Source of the DNA: Bacteroides sp. 43_108
GTDB lineage: Bacteria; Bacteroidota; Bacteroidia; Bacteroidales; Bacteroidaceae
Length of the DNA stretch: 42,476 bases
Direction of reading: 5' to 3'
Assembly (NCBI GenBank): GCA_001915545.1
Contig: MNQS01000016.1
Coordinates: 1 to 42,476, forward strand
The notes beneath the pieces were generated by a model. That model was not told where the DNA came from, searched no databases, and was given only the letters and a program-made list of their open reading frames with translations. Positions 13,708-22,125 of the stretch are shown here, in pieces. Each line of letters begins with the position of its first letter. Within the stretch, counting starts at the first letter, position 1. The position numbers and the translations under genes are program-made.

Positions 13708-15207
13708 ATGAAAAAACATTTATCTCCTCTATTGGCAACGGCATCATTAATGCTGTTCACAAACGCAAGCGCACAAAACCCATCTGACAAATCATCGATG
13801 TGCGACACGACAGACTTGAAATATAAGATTTCGAAAGCTGTATGCCATCAGTTCAATGCCGTGAGAAACAACATTCATCTTCCGGCTGAGGTTGAAGGAA
13901 AAATCATAAAATGGAATTTCACTTCATCCGAAAAGGACATGAACGAATACGTCACACTCATCGGAAACGAAATGTTGGTGAAGAAACTGCCTAAGAAAAA
14001 CAGTATCCACGCGGGCTCCATTACTGCAGAAACAGACGGTGGCACATACACATACGACGTGACACTCGCCAAAGACGACAACATGTACGGCTATCTATAC
14101 TGCCACATGGCAATGGATAAGGAAGAAACTCTTTATGCTATAGGAAAAAAAGAAGACGAAGGTGCAGTATTTCATAATCTGCTTAACAACCAACCGGTTT
14201 ACCGCGCACAGGATGTAGCAAAAATAGAAGGAGGAGTGCGCGATGCATTTATCTATCGTGCTCCCGACAACAACGGATATGTCATGGTGACTACCGACAT
14301 GAGCAACCACAAGAGCAGAACATGGTTCAACCACGGCATCGACCTTCTGAAATCCAATGACCTTGTGCACTGGACTTCAGTGTCGTTCGACTTCAGAAAA
14401 GGAAGCGAAATATTCTCAGATCCACAAAGCCCCGATGTATTAAAAGACTACACAAAAATCAACAGAGTATGGGCACCGCAGGTTATATGGGATAAGGAAT
14501 ATAACAACGGTCAAGGAGGATATTTCATCTATTACTCTATGCTGAGTACAAACGAAGGCGACAATTACGACAAAATATATTATTCATATTCCGACAAATC
14601 ATTCACACAACTTACAAAACCAAAACTTCTTTATGATGCTGGACGTGCTGTAATCGACTGCGACATCACGTGGAACGACTGCGACAGCGTATACAACGTA
14701 CTTTTCAAACGAGAAGGAGCATCAGGATTTGAAAGAGGCATATACAAAGCCACTTTCGACAAACTTGGCGACCAAGACTGGAATGTAAGGCTCCACATAA
14801 CCAACGAAGGAAAAGAAAATGTGGAAGGACCTAGCGCTTTCCGCAAAATCAATTCAAACACATGGGTAATTGGATACATAAGATATTCCGGAGGAAAAAG
14901 CTACAGAATATGCACAGCCGATGCTTCCATGGAAAACGTAAGCAAGTCTGTGGAAATCCGCGATGCCAACCTGAAACCCCAGCACGGTTCATTCATGACT
15001 CTGACAGAAGATGAATACAATATGCTCGAAGCATGGTCGGAACTCACGCTCAAGGTTCAGGAACTCGAAAAATCCTCTCTCTCGGAAACAGACAGAGAAA
15101 AAACGGCAAAAGCCAAAGAAGCATTACAAAAGCAATACAAGAAAAACCCTGTCAAAAAACTTCTGAAATTGTACAGAAAACACATCAAAGCTCTTGAAAA
15201 TAACTGA
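13708..15207 (+). CDS. Secreted glycoside hydrolase, GH43-like five-bladed propeller
   Basis: Predicted extracellular or periplasmic glycosidase of 499 aa with signal MKKHLSPLLATASLMLFTNASAQ. Residues about 45-125 form a small domain. The five-bladed propeller follows. The expected GH43/GH62-clan residues are visible as Asp179 in GGVRDAF (base), Asp319 in IDCDI (pKa modulator) and Glu373 in NVEGPS (acid). Members with this layout are often arabinofuranosidases or xylosidases; the specificity is not settled here. The last about 70 residues (LKVQELEKSS onward) are Lys/Glu-rich and probably helical, an unusual tail for the family. It is divergent from two SGNH hydrolases that could act on acylated side chains. 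It ends just before a bidirectional terminator. Confidence 0.8.
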   Translation: MKKHLSPLLATASLMLFTNASAQNPSDKSSMCDTTDLKYKISKAVCHQFNAVRNNIHLPAEVEGKIIKWNFTSSEKDMNEYVTLIGNEMLVKKLPKKNSIHAGSITAETDGGTYTYDVTLAKDDNMYGYLYCHMAMDKEETLYAIGKKEDEGAVFHNLLNNQPVYRAQDVAKIEGGVRDAFIYRAPDNNGYVMVTTDMSNHKSRTWFNHGIDLLKSNDLVHWTSVSFDFRKGSEIFSDPQSPDVLKDYTKINRVWAPQVIWDKEYNNGQGGYFIYYSMLSTNEGDNYDKIYYSYSDKSFTQLTKPKLLYDAGRAVIDCDITWNDCDSVYNVLFKREGASGFERGIYKATFDKLGDQDWNVRLHITNEGKENVEGPSAFRKINSNTWVIGYIRYSGGKSYRICTADASMENVSKSVEIRDANLKPQHGSFMTLTEDEYNMLEAWSELTLKVQELEKSSLSETDREKTAKAKEALQKQYKKNPVKKLLKLYRKHIKALENN

Positions 15208-15229
15208 TAAATTCCAACTGTAATTGATA

Positions 15230-15284
15230 AAAAAGGACCTTGCGTGCTCACGTATCGATAAAAGAGCAACGCAAGGTCCTTTTT
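15230..15284. terminator. Strong bidirectional terminator
   Basis: AAAAAGGACCTTGCG (15230-15244) and CGCAAGGTCCTTTTT (15270-15284) are perfect 15-bp inverted repeats, with an extra TGCTC/GAGCA pairing above one bulge. A-run and T-run flank it, so it can stop both strands. It follows the GH43 gene. Confidence 0.9.
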
Positions 15285-15434
15285 CTAGTATTGCGACTAT
15301 AAAAGCTTCAGATTCAAAAAAAACATCACAGAAAACCAAATTAAACGAAACATTCTTTTTTCACAAAATACATCAGACTTCAATTCTACATTACTGATAA
15401 AACCGATTTCCTACATGTAGATGCAACAGCACAA

Positions 15435-15483
15435 AAAAGGCATGCACCCAAGTCATAAAGAACTATATCGGTGCATGCCTTTT
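15435..15483 (-). terminator. Terminator after the FadL-like porin gene
   Basis: AAAAGGCATGCACC (15435-15448) pairs perfectly with GGTGCATGCCTTTT (15470-15483). On the minus strand the hairpin ends in a run of six T. It follows the porin gene's stop by eight bases. Between the two terminators (15285-15434) nothing recognisable was seen. Confidence 0.85.
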
Positions 15484-15491
15484 GTTTCATG

Positions 15492-16985
15492 TTAGAACTT
15501 GAAGCCTAACGTACACATGAACTGGCTTCTATTGTTGCTAATTTCCGTAGGCTTAAGATTTACTTCATCGAAAGCGTAGAAATCACCTTTCTGAGCTGAA
15601 TACTGATAAGCAAAGTCTATATAACCAACTTTATATCTATATCCGAATCCGAAAGTGATTCTGTTTATAGCCTTCCAATTGGTAAAATCAGTTTCGGTGA
15701 ACGGGCTGTCAGCTGCTATAATTCTGTAGCTGTCGCTCTTCATCGGAGCAGAAACATAATTGTATCCAAGTCTCACACTGAAAGCATCTATCGGCTTATA
15801 CTCCATACCGATTTTGAAAGTGCTCACTCCTTGCAGGAAACGTTTCGTATTATCATTGATCTGTCTGAAATAAGCATCCTCATAACCGTCATCAGTTGTA
15901 TACTTGCTTGTCGAATAGTCAGAATACTCATACTCAGCACCGATTGCAAAATTAGTTCCAATAGTATGTCCAACGCTTAGACCGAATACCCATGGGGTAC
16001 GATATGAATAATCAAAAACACCGCCATCGCCAGAGGATATATAATTGCCATTCGAACTCAGATATGCTCCGTTCTGATCACGCAAAGAATACCAAATAGG
16101 AGTATGTATGTTGATACCGAATCTGAAAGGCGAATCTGCAATAGGACGGCAGATAAAACCGAACTTCACATCTATACCGTCGCCGGTAGTCTGATACCAG
16201 TTGCTCAACGAATAATAGTTACCGTCTGTTCCTATCTCTCCATACAGCGACTCACGATTATAGTCGATATTGTAAACGCCCAAAGCCAAACCGAAGAAGA
16301 ACTGATCGGAAATATTCATTGAGATGTTGAAGTCGCACTGAATGTTGCTTCCATAAGTTGCACGCCTGTATTCAGCCTGTTCAGCACCGACACCATAGTA
16401 TCCTGATTCATCTTCGTTAATTATACCTCCATGAACAAGATTGCCGTCTTCGTCGAACATCGGTGCAGACATATCAGCCAGTAATCCCCAACTCTCGAAA
16501 TTACCATCATAACATGTATTAGCAAGATTTGCAATCTGATTTGTCTGCGAGAACACACCGTTTAGATTGTCCACACTGCAATTCAGATTCGAGAAATAAT
16601 TAGCTCTTTTGGTGTAATTCACACCATAGTTAATATATTTCAAACCCTTCTGTCCCTCAGTTGCAACACGCGATGAAATTATAAGACCGATATTATCGAT
16701 AGATGGACGTACAGAATGCTTTCCCAAAACTCCATCATCGGCCCATAAGAGTCCCAAGGAGATCATAGCCTCATTCGACCTGAACAAACCTGTTCCTGCA
16801 GGATTGGTGGACATAACAGAAATATCTCCGCCTAAAGCGCCAAGCGCACCTCCCATACCGACATATCTTGCCGTTCCATTAAGATCAGACGAAGCAAAAC
16901 GTGCAGCGTCATACGAATCTTGAGCAAATGCACCATACGTCATGAATGCATGAAGCAAAAGTGCCGTTGACAAATATCTTTTCAT
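15492..16985 (-). CDS. Outer-membrane beta-barrel protein, OMPP1/FadL/TodX-type
   Basis: Predicted outer-membrane protein of 497 aa. The start at 16985 (MKRYLSTALLLHAFMTYGAFAQ) gives a normal signal peptide; the longer frame would need a TTG. The mature N-terminus YDAARFASSDLNGTARYVGMGGALGALGGDISVMSTNPAG is the Bacteroidetes FadL-like signature, where the N-terminal hatch plugs the barrel. The rest shows alternating strands ending in FMCTLGFKF with C-terminal Phe, typical of barrel insertion. FadL-type proteins let hydrophobic molecules pass the outer membrane; the substrate here is unknown. The gene is 73 bases downstream of the Trp/Tyr-rich protein gene and ends at a good terminator. Confidence 0.85.
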   Translation of the reverse strand: MKRYLSTALLLHAFMTYGAFAQDSYDAARFASSDLNGTARYVGMGGALGALGGDISVMSTNPAGTGLFRSNEAMISLGLLWADDGVLGKHSVRPSIDNIGLIISSRVATEGQKGLKYINYGVNYTKRANYFSNLNCSVDNLNGVFSQTNQIANLANTCYDGNFESWGLLADMSAPMFDEDGNLVHGGIINEDESGYYGVGAEQAEYRRATYGSNIQCDFNISMNISDQFFFGLALGVYNIDYNRESLYGEIGTDGNYYSLSNWYQTTGDGIDVKFGFICRPIADSPFRFGINIHTPIWYSLRDQNGAYLSSNGNYISSGDGGVFDYSYRTPWVFGLSVGHTIGTNFAIGAEYEYSDYSTSKYTTDDGYEDAYFRQINDNTKRFLQGVSTFKIGMEYKPIDAFSVRLGYNYVSAPMKSDSYRIIAADSPFTETDFTNWKAINRITFGFGYRYKVGYIDFAYQYSAQKGDFYAFDEVNLKPTEISNNRSQFMCTLGFKF

Positions 16986-17058
16986 AGATAACAATCGATT
17001 AAATGAATAATACCGTTAATACGACTCATAACACTAGAAGATAGTGAATCAGCACCTA

Positions 17059-18117
17059 TCATCTGCGACCGCTTCTTACACCGCCGCCACCGCGTGATCC
17101 ACCTCCGAAGCCACCACCTCCGAATCCACCGGACCTTGAAGGAGAAGAGAAGCTTCCGGAAGACCTAGTACTGCTTGGTCTGCTGTATGTAGATGAGCTC
17201 CTAGTACTCTGACTGCTCGAACGGTTGAACGATGAAGTCTGGCGAGTACGGTTCTGCGAACTGGTATTTGTACCTGTACTCTGACCTCGGGTGTATGTAC
17301 GTCTTCTAGTTGTAGTTGTCTGTCCGTTGCCGCTTGTATTGGTTACACGGCTTCCGCTTGTGTAACCACCTCGGTTGTAAGTAGAATTCGTTCTGTCATA
17401 CACATTAGTTCTGTTTAGAGCATTTGTCCTATTGAAAGCATTTGTTCTGCTCGTCTGGACCATATCACCGGTTCTGATTCTGCTACCTCTTCCATATCCA
17501 TTTACAAACGTACCTCTATTGGCGTTGTAACGTACAGGATGCGGATTATGCCAGCAAGGACCGCAGCCCCATCCTACCCAATGATGCGGATGGTACCATC
17601 CCCAGAACGGACCATACCATGAACCCCAAGGACGCCATCCCCAACCGAACGACCATCCCCAGCTCCAATAATACGGATCATAATAGAAGAATGGATCAGC
17701 ATAGATGTAATCGAAGGCTCCATAGCCATAAACAAGATCCCAATAGTAAGGACTGCTCACATAGACACCTACGTGAGGACTGTAGAAACGAAGAATCTGA
17801 CGAGAATATTGGTAATCGTTCTCATCATCATAAATATTCGACTCTACAGCTTCTATGGTGTCAGGTTCAACATCATCTCCACTGTACATGTACCTTCTGT
17901 TATATTCGTCTTCATCCCTGCTGGACGTGTTGTATACTTCAACATCGGCGTTTCCCTTGAATATCAATTCCGGTTCACGTGCCTTTGTCTTATTTTCAAC
18001 CTTAACTTCAGTTTTCTGCTCCTTACTTTTTTCAGGAAAGAAATAAAGATCGTCCTGCGCTATGATGCTCAGCTGAGTAAAAGCCAGCATTGCCGAAAAA
18101 ATTACTAACCGTTTCAT
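17059..18117 (-). CDS. Secreted Trp/Tyr-rich low-complexity protein of unknown function
   Basis: A 352-residue protein not matched to any named family. A signal peptide (MKRLVIFSAMLAFTQLSIIAQ) is followed by an acidic/basic stretch (22-120). Residues about 124-190 are extremely rich in Trp, Tyr and Gly (for example SWGWSFGWGWRPWGSWYGPF). Residues 225-242 contain three consecutive six-residue units (TNAFNR, TNALNR, TNVYDR). The last 100 residues are Ser, Thr, Arg and Gly-rich and end in GGFGGGGFGGGSRGGGG and RSGRR. The start codon has a real AGGAG ribosome site seven bases upstream (TTTTAGGAGCGATATG), unusual here. The gene precedes the FadL-like gene. An extracellular matrix or surface role is a guess only. 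Confidence 0.6.
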   Translation of the reverse strand: MKRLVIFSAMLAFTQLSIIAQDDLYFFPEKSKEQKTEVKVENKTKAREPELIFKGNADVEVYNTSSRDEDEYNRRYMYSGDDVEPDTIEAVESNIYDDENDYQYSRQILRFYSPHVGVYVSSPYYWDLVYGYGAFDYIYADPFFYYDPYYWSWGWSFGWGWRPWGSWYGPFWGWYHPHHWVGWGCGPCWHNPHPVRYNANRGTFVNGYGRGSRIRTGDMVQTSRTNAFNRTNALNRTNVYDRTNSTYNRGGYTSGSRVTNTSGNGQTTTTRRRTYTRGQSTGTNTSSQNRTRQTSSFNRSSSQSTRSSSTYSRPSSTRSSGSFSSPSRSGGFGGGGFGGGSRGGGGVRSGRR

Positions 18118-18307
18118 ATCGCTCCTAAAATTTAATCAAGTAACAGATCTTTCTTATCATAATCACTCTCTAATGCAAATTCGGGCACAAAATTATACAA
18201 ATATATTCATGCACCTACTCTTGCACATTACAAATATACAAAATTACAGCACTTTCAAGCTCGGATTTCCCCTACACCGGAATAGGGTAATCCCTATTAA
18301 AAGCCAA

Positions 18308-18337
18308 AGCGTCAGACCGCCGATGCAGTCTGACGCT
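18308..18337 (-). terminator. Terminator after the MG2-type gene
   Basis: AGCGTCAGAC (18308-18317) and GTCTGACGCT (18328-18337) form a perfect 10-bp stem. On the minus strand it ends in TTTGGCTTTT, a weak T-tract. It lies 20 bases after the stop codon at 18358. Confidence 0.7.
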
Positions 18338-18357
18338 ATGCCTATTCTAGAAAACTA

Positions 18358-21024
18358 TCATTTCTCAAACACGCCGATGTCTCCGGAAGCGGAAACCGCA
18401 GCAGCGTCGACATCCATCACGCGACAGTCTTCATTGTTGTAGAATACAACTGAAGCCTTGCCAAGCGCGTCTGTCTTCACATTGGGATTCCAGTACAGCG
18501 TACGTCTGTAATCATGCTCATCAGGAAGAACCATTCCCTCATATTCAGGCGAATAGAACTCAAGCGGTTTTGAGAATCCCTGCACAAGAGTCTTTCTTAC
18601 ACCTTTCTTATCCGGTGAGCGCTTCCAATCAGTATATACAAACACAAGAACCGTATTGTTGATTTCCTGCGTAGCTACATTACCGGAAGAAGCAGTATTG
18701 TTATCAGTATTCGATTCACCAGACAATGAAGAATTTGCATCACCTGACGATGAAGGATTTGAAGCAGCTGCAGATTCGTTCAATCCGCGTGCATCATAAC
18801 TTCCTTCTATGGAATCGCGCGAAGAATTCATGAAACGTTGCGCCACACCGTAAGTGTCAGAAATAAGTATTGCCTCTATATCATTTGCCGTAATATCCTC
18901 AATATCTACGACTGTGCGCTCCTTATTGTCAATAATGAATCTGACAGGACGTCCCCTGTAAGTAGCCCTATGTCTTATTCGTCCATTTCCGTCTTCAACC
19001 ATTTCTGTAGAGAAATGCTTGTTCTGGCGCTCGAGATAATCGAATACGGATTCAAGGTAATATTCACCGGTATCGTCCATCCTGGTCCTTTCCTCCTCAA
19101 GATCGTATACAACGTTGGCAATTGAAATATTGCGTCCTTTCATCCATCTCTTTTCAGCATTGACGGTCACTGACGGCAACAACTTTTCATATCCTCTGTA
19201 GACATAATTGTCATTATCTGTTCCTCCGTCAGCTGCTCCTTCTTCACCCGGAACAGTTTTTTTCTCGGGTTGTATCATCCATGTGTCCAATGGCTGGTAT
19301 CTGCGTGCATCAGGCGAGAACTGTCTGTCAAGATGAACATTCATCTCCTTCATCTTTCCATCTTCGCGGGTAGTGATATTCATTTTCCACGTACCATAAA
19401 AATCTTCCGACTGGAAAGCAAAATCTCCAAGACTGTCCGTAACTGCATGTCCATTCTTGTGTGCGCCCGACTTTTCGTCATAAAGAACCACACCCACATC
19501 AATACCTTCTTTGATCTTTTTTCGGAATGTAGAAAGCAGTTTGCCCTTAATGACCAATCCTTCTTCAATATAATGTTCCACCTTGAAATCCGAAGGACGT
19601 ATCATCTGTTCCCAAGAATAACGGCACCAGCCTTGAGTAAGCATAAGCTGATCAAGAGCTATATTGTGCGCCATATCGTCAGACTCGAAATAATAATCGA
19701 CATCCTCTATGAATCCTTTCAATTCTGAACTGAGAAGCAGATTTGCCAAAGCATTGCCGGTGTCCGAACCTGGAGTGTTCTTCGATGCATCCCTCACAGA
19801 CAATGAGAAAGTTGTCTGCACCGGTTTTCCACCAGTATCAGACAAAGAGAAATCCATACTTATCTTCTCGAAAGGCTTGTATGTCTCCTTGTCCTGCTTC
19901 TGAACAAACTGAAGCGTGGAAGCCGGACGCTTGAACACCATTCTGCGACAGATTGCCTTACCCTCACGGTTGAAGAGTATTATCTGGTTCACTCCGTCGC
20001 GCAATGCAGCTTTGTCTATCGAAAGCATATACAATCCGTCGGCATTGAAAGCAACTTTTTCAAACGCATATACCGTACCGCCGTTTGATATTGCCAGCGC
20101 CACCGGTTCATCAACGACTCCTGCACTACGCTGTACGCTCACCACTGCCTTCTCGCCCCTGAGCATGTTTGCAGAAAGAACATATCCTTCCTTCTCCACC
20201 TCCGGAAGTTCAAACTCATATTCCTTGTCTCCGACTGTGAGTCGGGCTACATATTTATCATCTGAAGGCAAGAAAGAGAAAGTACCTATTCCACCGTGCA
20301 TCACCTTAAATGTTGTAACAACCTCATCCGTTTTCTTATTGTACACACGTCCTTCAGCATTTTCGCCAGCTCCATCTGAATTGAACACCTTGAAAGCCAC
20401 CTGAGACTGAAGACCGCGCACCAGATAACCACCTTCCGGATAAAAGGTCATATTCATTTTCTTTAGTGATTCAGCCTTAGGACGCATCATCGGTCTGGAT
20501 ATACTCTGAGGCTGCAGGCTCATCTTAGGATCAGAAAAGTCTGCTACGGTCTTAGGCTGGTCGAATATAGGGAACACCCTGCTGAAAACGGCATCTTCGC
20601 CCCAGTTGAGCATCATTCGCGTATAAGCTCTCACCTCGTAGTAACCAGCAGTCATCACGCGCGACAGCGCAAACTGTCCGTCAGCCTGTCCGTCAACAAT
20701 CTTCAGCTTATTGCTCTGAACAATTTGTCCCTCCGGAGTTAGAAGTTCAACATACAGTACACCGCTCATTTTTGTCGGAGTGTTATCTGTACCGCTCACC
20801 ACATAGGCTTTGAACCACATTGTTTCACCGATGAAGTATCCGGTGTTGTCGAAATGCAGATACACTTTCTCCTGCGGGTAGAGATAATTGAAGGCATTTA
20901 CATTTTTCACAAACCCGAGAAGTTCGGCATCAGCGTTAGACACGTTGCCGTCTGTCTGTGCATAGGTGCTGAAAAAACTCGCAAGTCCTATGCAGAAGGC
21001 ACTGAATCTATAATGATATTTCAT
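18358..21024 (-). CDS. MG2/plug-domain envelope protein
   Basis: Large secreted or outer-membrane protein of about 888 aa. The start at 21024 gives MKYHYRFSAFCIGLASFFSTYAQ, a signal peptide; the longer frame begins with an unrelated non-signal stretch. Near the N-terminus YPQEKVYLHFDNTGYFIGETMWFKAYVV is an MG2-like macroglobulin domain typical of Bacteroidetes proteins, and later AFYPEGGYLVRGLQSQVAFK-type segments fit the same family. A C-terminal region (RPVRFIIDNKERTVVDIEDI) looks like a TonB receptor plug domain, followed by a Ser/Asn-rich linker. Such proteins are widely encoded next to SusC-like receptors or alone; function is not known. Separated by 126 bases with a hairpin from the DUF4886 gene. 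Confidence 0.72.
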   Translation of the reverse strand: MKYHYRFSAFCIGLASFFSTYAQTDGNVSNADAELLGFVKNVNAFNYLYPQEKVYLHFDNTGYFIGETMWFKAYVVSGTDNTPTKMSGVLYVELLTPEGQIVQSNKLKIVDGQADGQFALSRVMTAGYYEVRAYTRMMLNWGEDAVFSRVFPIFDQPKTVADFSDPKMSLQPQSISRPMMRPKAESLKKMNMTFYPEGGYLVRGLQSQVAFKVFNSDGAGENAEGRVYNKKTDEVVTTFKVMHGGIGTFSFLPSDDKYVARLTVGDKEYEFELPEVEKEGYVLSANMLRGEKAVVSVQRSAGVVDEPVALAISNGGTVYAFEKVAFNADGLYMLSIDKAALRDGVNQIILFNREGKAICRRMVFKRPASTLQFVQKQDKETYKPFEKISMDFSLSDTGGKPVQTTFSLSVRDASKNTPGSDTGNALANLLLSSELKGFIEDVDYYFESDDMAHNIALDQLMLTQGWCRYSWEQMIRPSDFKVEHYIEEGLVIKGKLLSTFRKKIKEGIDVGVVLYDEKSGAHKNGHAVTDSLGDFAFQSEDFYGTWKMNITTREDGKMKEMNVHLDRQFSPDARRYQPLDTWMIQPEKKTVPGEEGAADGGTDNDNYVYRGYEKLLPSVTVNAEKRWMKGRNISIANVVYDLEEERTRMDDTGEYYLESVFDYLERQNKHFSTEMVEDGNGRIRHRATYRGRPVRFIIDNKERTVVDIEDITANDIEAILISDTYGVAQRFMNSSRDSIEGSYDARGLNESAAASNPSSSGDANSSLSGESNTDNNTASSGNVATQEINNTVLVFVYTDWKRSPDKKGVRKTLVQGFSKPLEFYSPEYEGMVLPDEHDYRRTLYWNPNVKTDALGKASVVFYNNEDCRVMDVDAAAVSASGDIGVFEK

Positions 21025-21087
21025 AATACAATTGCCATAAATGTTTTTCAGATACACGAATATATGGTACAAAACGTTAAAATTCAA

Positions 21088-21107
21088 GCCGACTTGGCAA
21101 GGCCGGC
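21088..21107 (-). terminator. Weak hairpin between the DUF4886 and MG2-type genes
   Basis: GCCGAC (21088-21093) pairs with GCCGGC (21102-21107) over six positions with one wobble. On the minus strand TTGAATTTTAAC follows. It may reduce read-through into the MG2-type gene. Confidence 0.4.
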
Positions 21108-21150
21108 AATTCAAATGCAGATATATAACATAAATTAACCATACAAGCAA

Positions 21151-22101
21151 CTATTCACCTGCAAATTCGGACACATTGAAATTGTTTGCAACGGCCAGTC
21201 TGGCACAATTCTGCAACAATCGCCTATTGGTGTTGTTCACTTGCCCCTTCGAACCGTTCTTTCCAATGATTGAGAGGTCATCGCGTATGCTCCGCGAATA
21301 GCAAGGACCTATCACCGATTCGAAAAATGTGCAAGCAAGCAGATAACGTCCCATAGTCAGATCAATATGCTGGTTGTCACGCGTAAACTCATTGTCTGTT
21401 GCGAGAGCCTTGACCCTGCGCGCATTCTGCACAGCAGTACCGCAAGGAATTATTATGTCTATACCGGAACGGGCTTTCATCTCCTTCACCGCATTGCAAA
21501 TGCTTCTGTACATATTTGCCTGATCCTTATATCGGCCTATGTTCTTGTGCTTTGAAGAATACGCCCAAGTTTCGTTGAATGCATACGTTGTCCTAGGACT
21601 AATTGTCAGAATGCTGTATGCCTGGATAAGTTTGGACAAATACGGTTCATAAGAAGAATAGTTTCCCGATTCAAGGGAATACTGCTGGAAAACCACCACA
21701 TCATAAGGAAAACGCCTCATGGCTTCGCGAAGACTGATAGCCTTCTCAAGCTTCTTCGAACCGTCTCTGTTGTACCTGTACAACTCGTATACCTTTTCAT
21801 TCGATTTAAGATTTTCATAATGCTGTTTGAGCGAACATCCGGGACGGTACAGTACATATATATCCACCATGCTCATGCCCAAAGAATTCAGTATCGAAGG
21901 CATCGCCTCATTTGTATCTATTGAAAATGAATTGCCTATGAAGAGAACGTCAAGTCTTACCGGCATATACGGCAACGGCTTGTTGTAAAGATAACCTACA
22001 GACGAAGAAGATGATGAAGAACCGCCTTGCGCCGTCTGCGCCGAACAACATACAACAGAAAAGAAAAAGACCGATAATACAATAAAATAATTTTTCATCA
22101 T
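21151..22101 (-). CDS. DUF4886-family SGNH-like protein
   Basis: Secreted protein of 316 aa of the DUF4886 family, which has an SGNH-hydrolase-like fold. Signal peptide MMKNYFIVLSVFFFSVVCCSAQ (ATG at 22101 or 22098) is followed by a Ser-rich run SSSSSSS. The nucleophile block is DVLFIGNSFSIDTNEAMP, and VVVFQQYSLESG and the late GRYLLACTFFESV segment are typical of the family. The start is 24 bases downstream of the CapA/NlpC-P60 fusion gene. Exact substrate is unknown; carbohydrate esterase activity is the usual guess for the fold. Confidence 0.75.
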   Translation of the reverse strand: MMKNYFIVLSVFFFSVVCCSAQTAQGGSSSSSSSVGYLYNKPLPYMPVRLDVLFIGNSFSIDTNEAMPSILNSLGMSMVDIYVLYRPGCSLKQHYENLKSNEKVYELYRYNRDGSKKLEKAISLREAMRRFPYDVVVFQQYSLESGNYSSYEPYLSKLIQAYSILTISPRTTYAFNETWAYSSKHKNIGRYKDQANMYRSICNAVKEMKARSGIDIIIPCGTAVQNARRVKALATDNEFTRDNQHIDLTMGRYLLACTFFESVIGPCYSRSIRDDLSIIGKNGSKGQVNNTNRRLLQNCARLAVANNFNVSEFAGE

Positions 22102-22125
22102 TGCAGTATATTTATAAATCCTATA

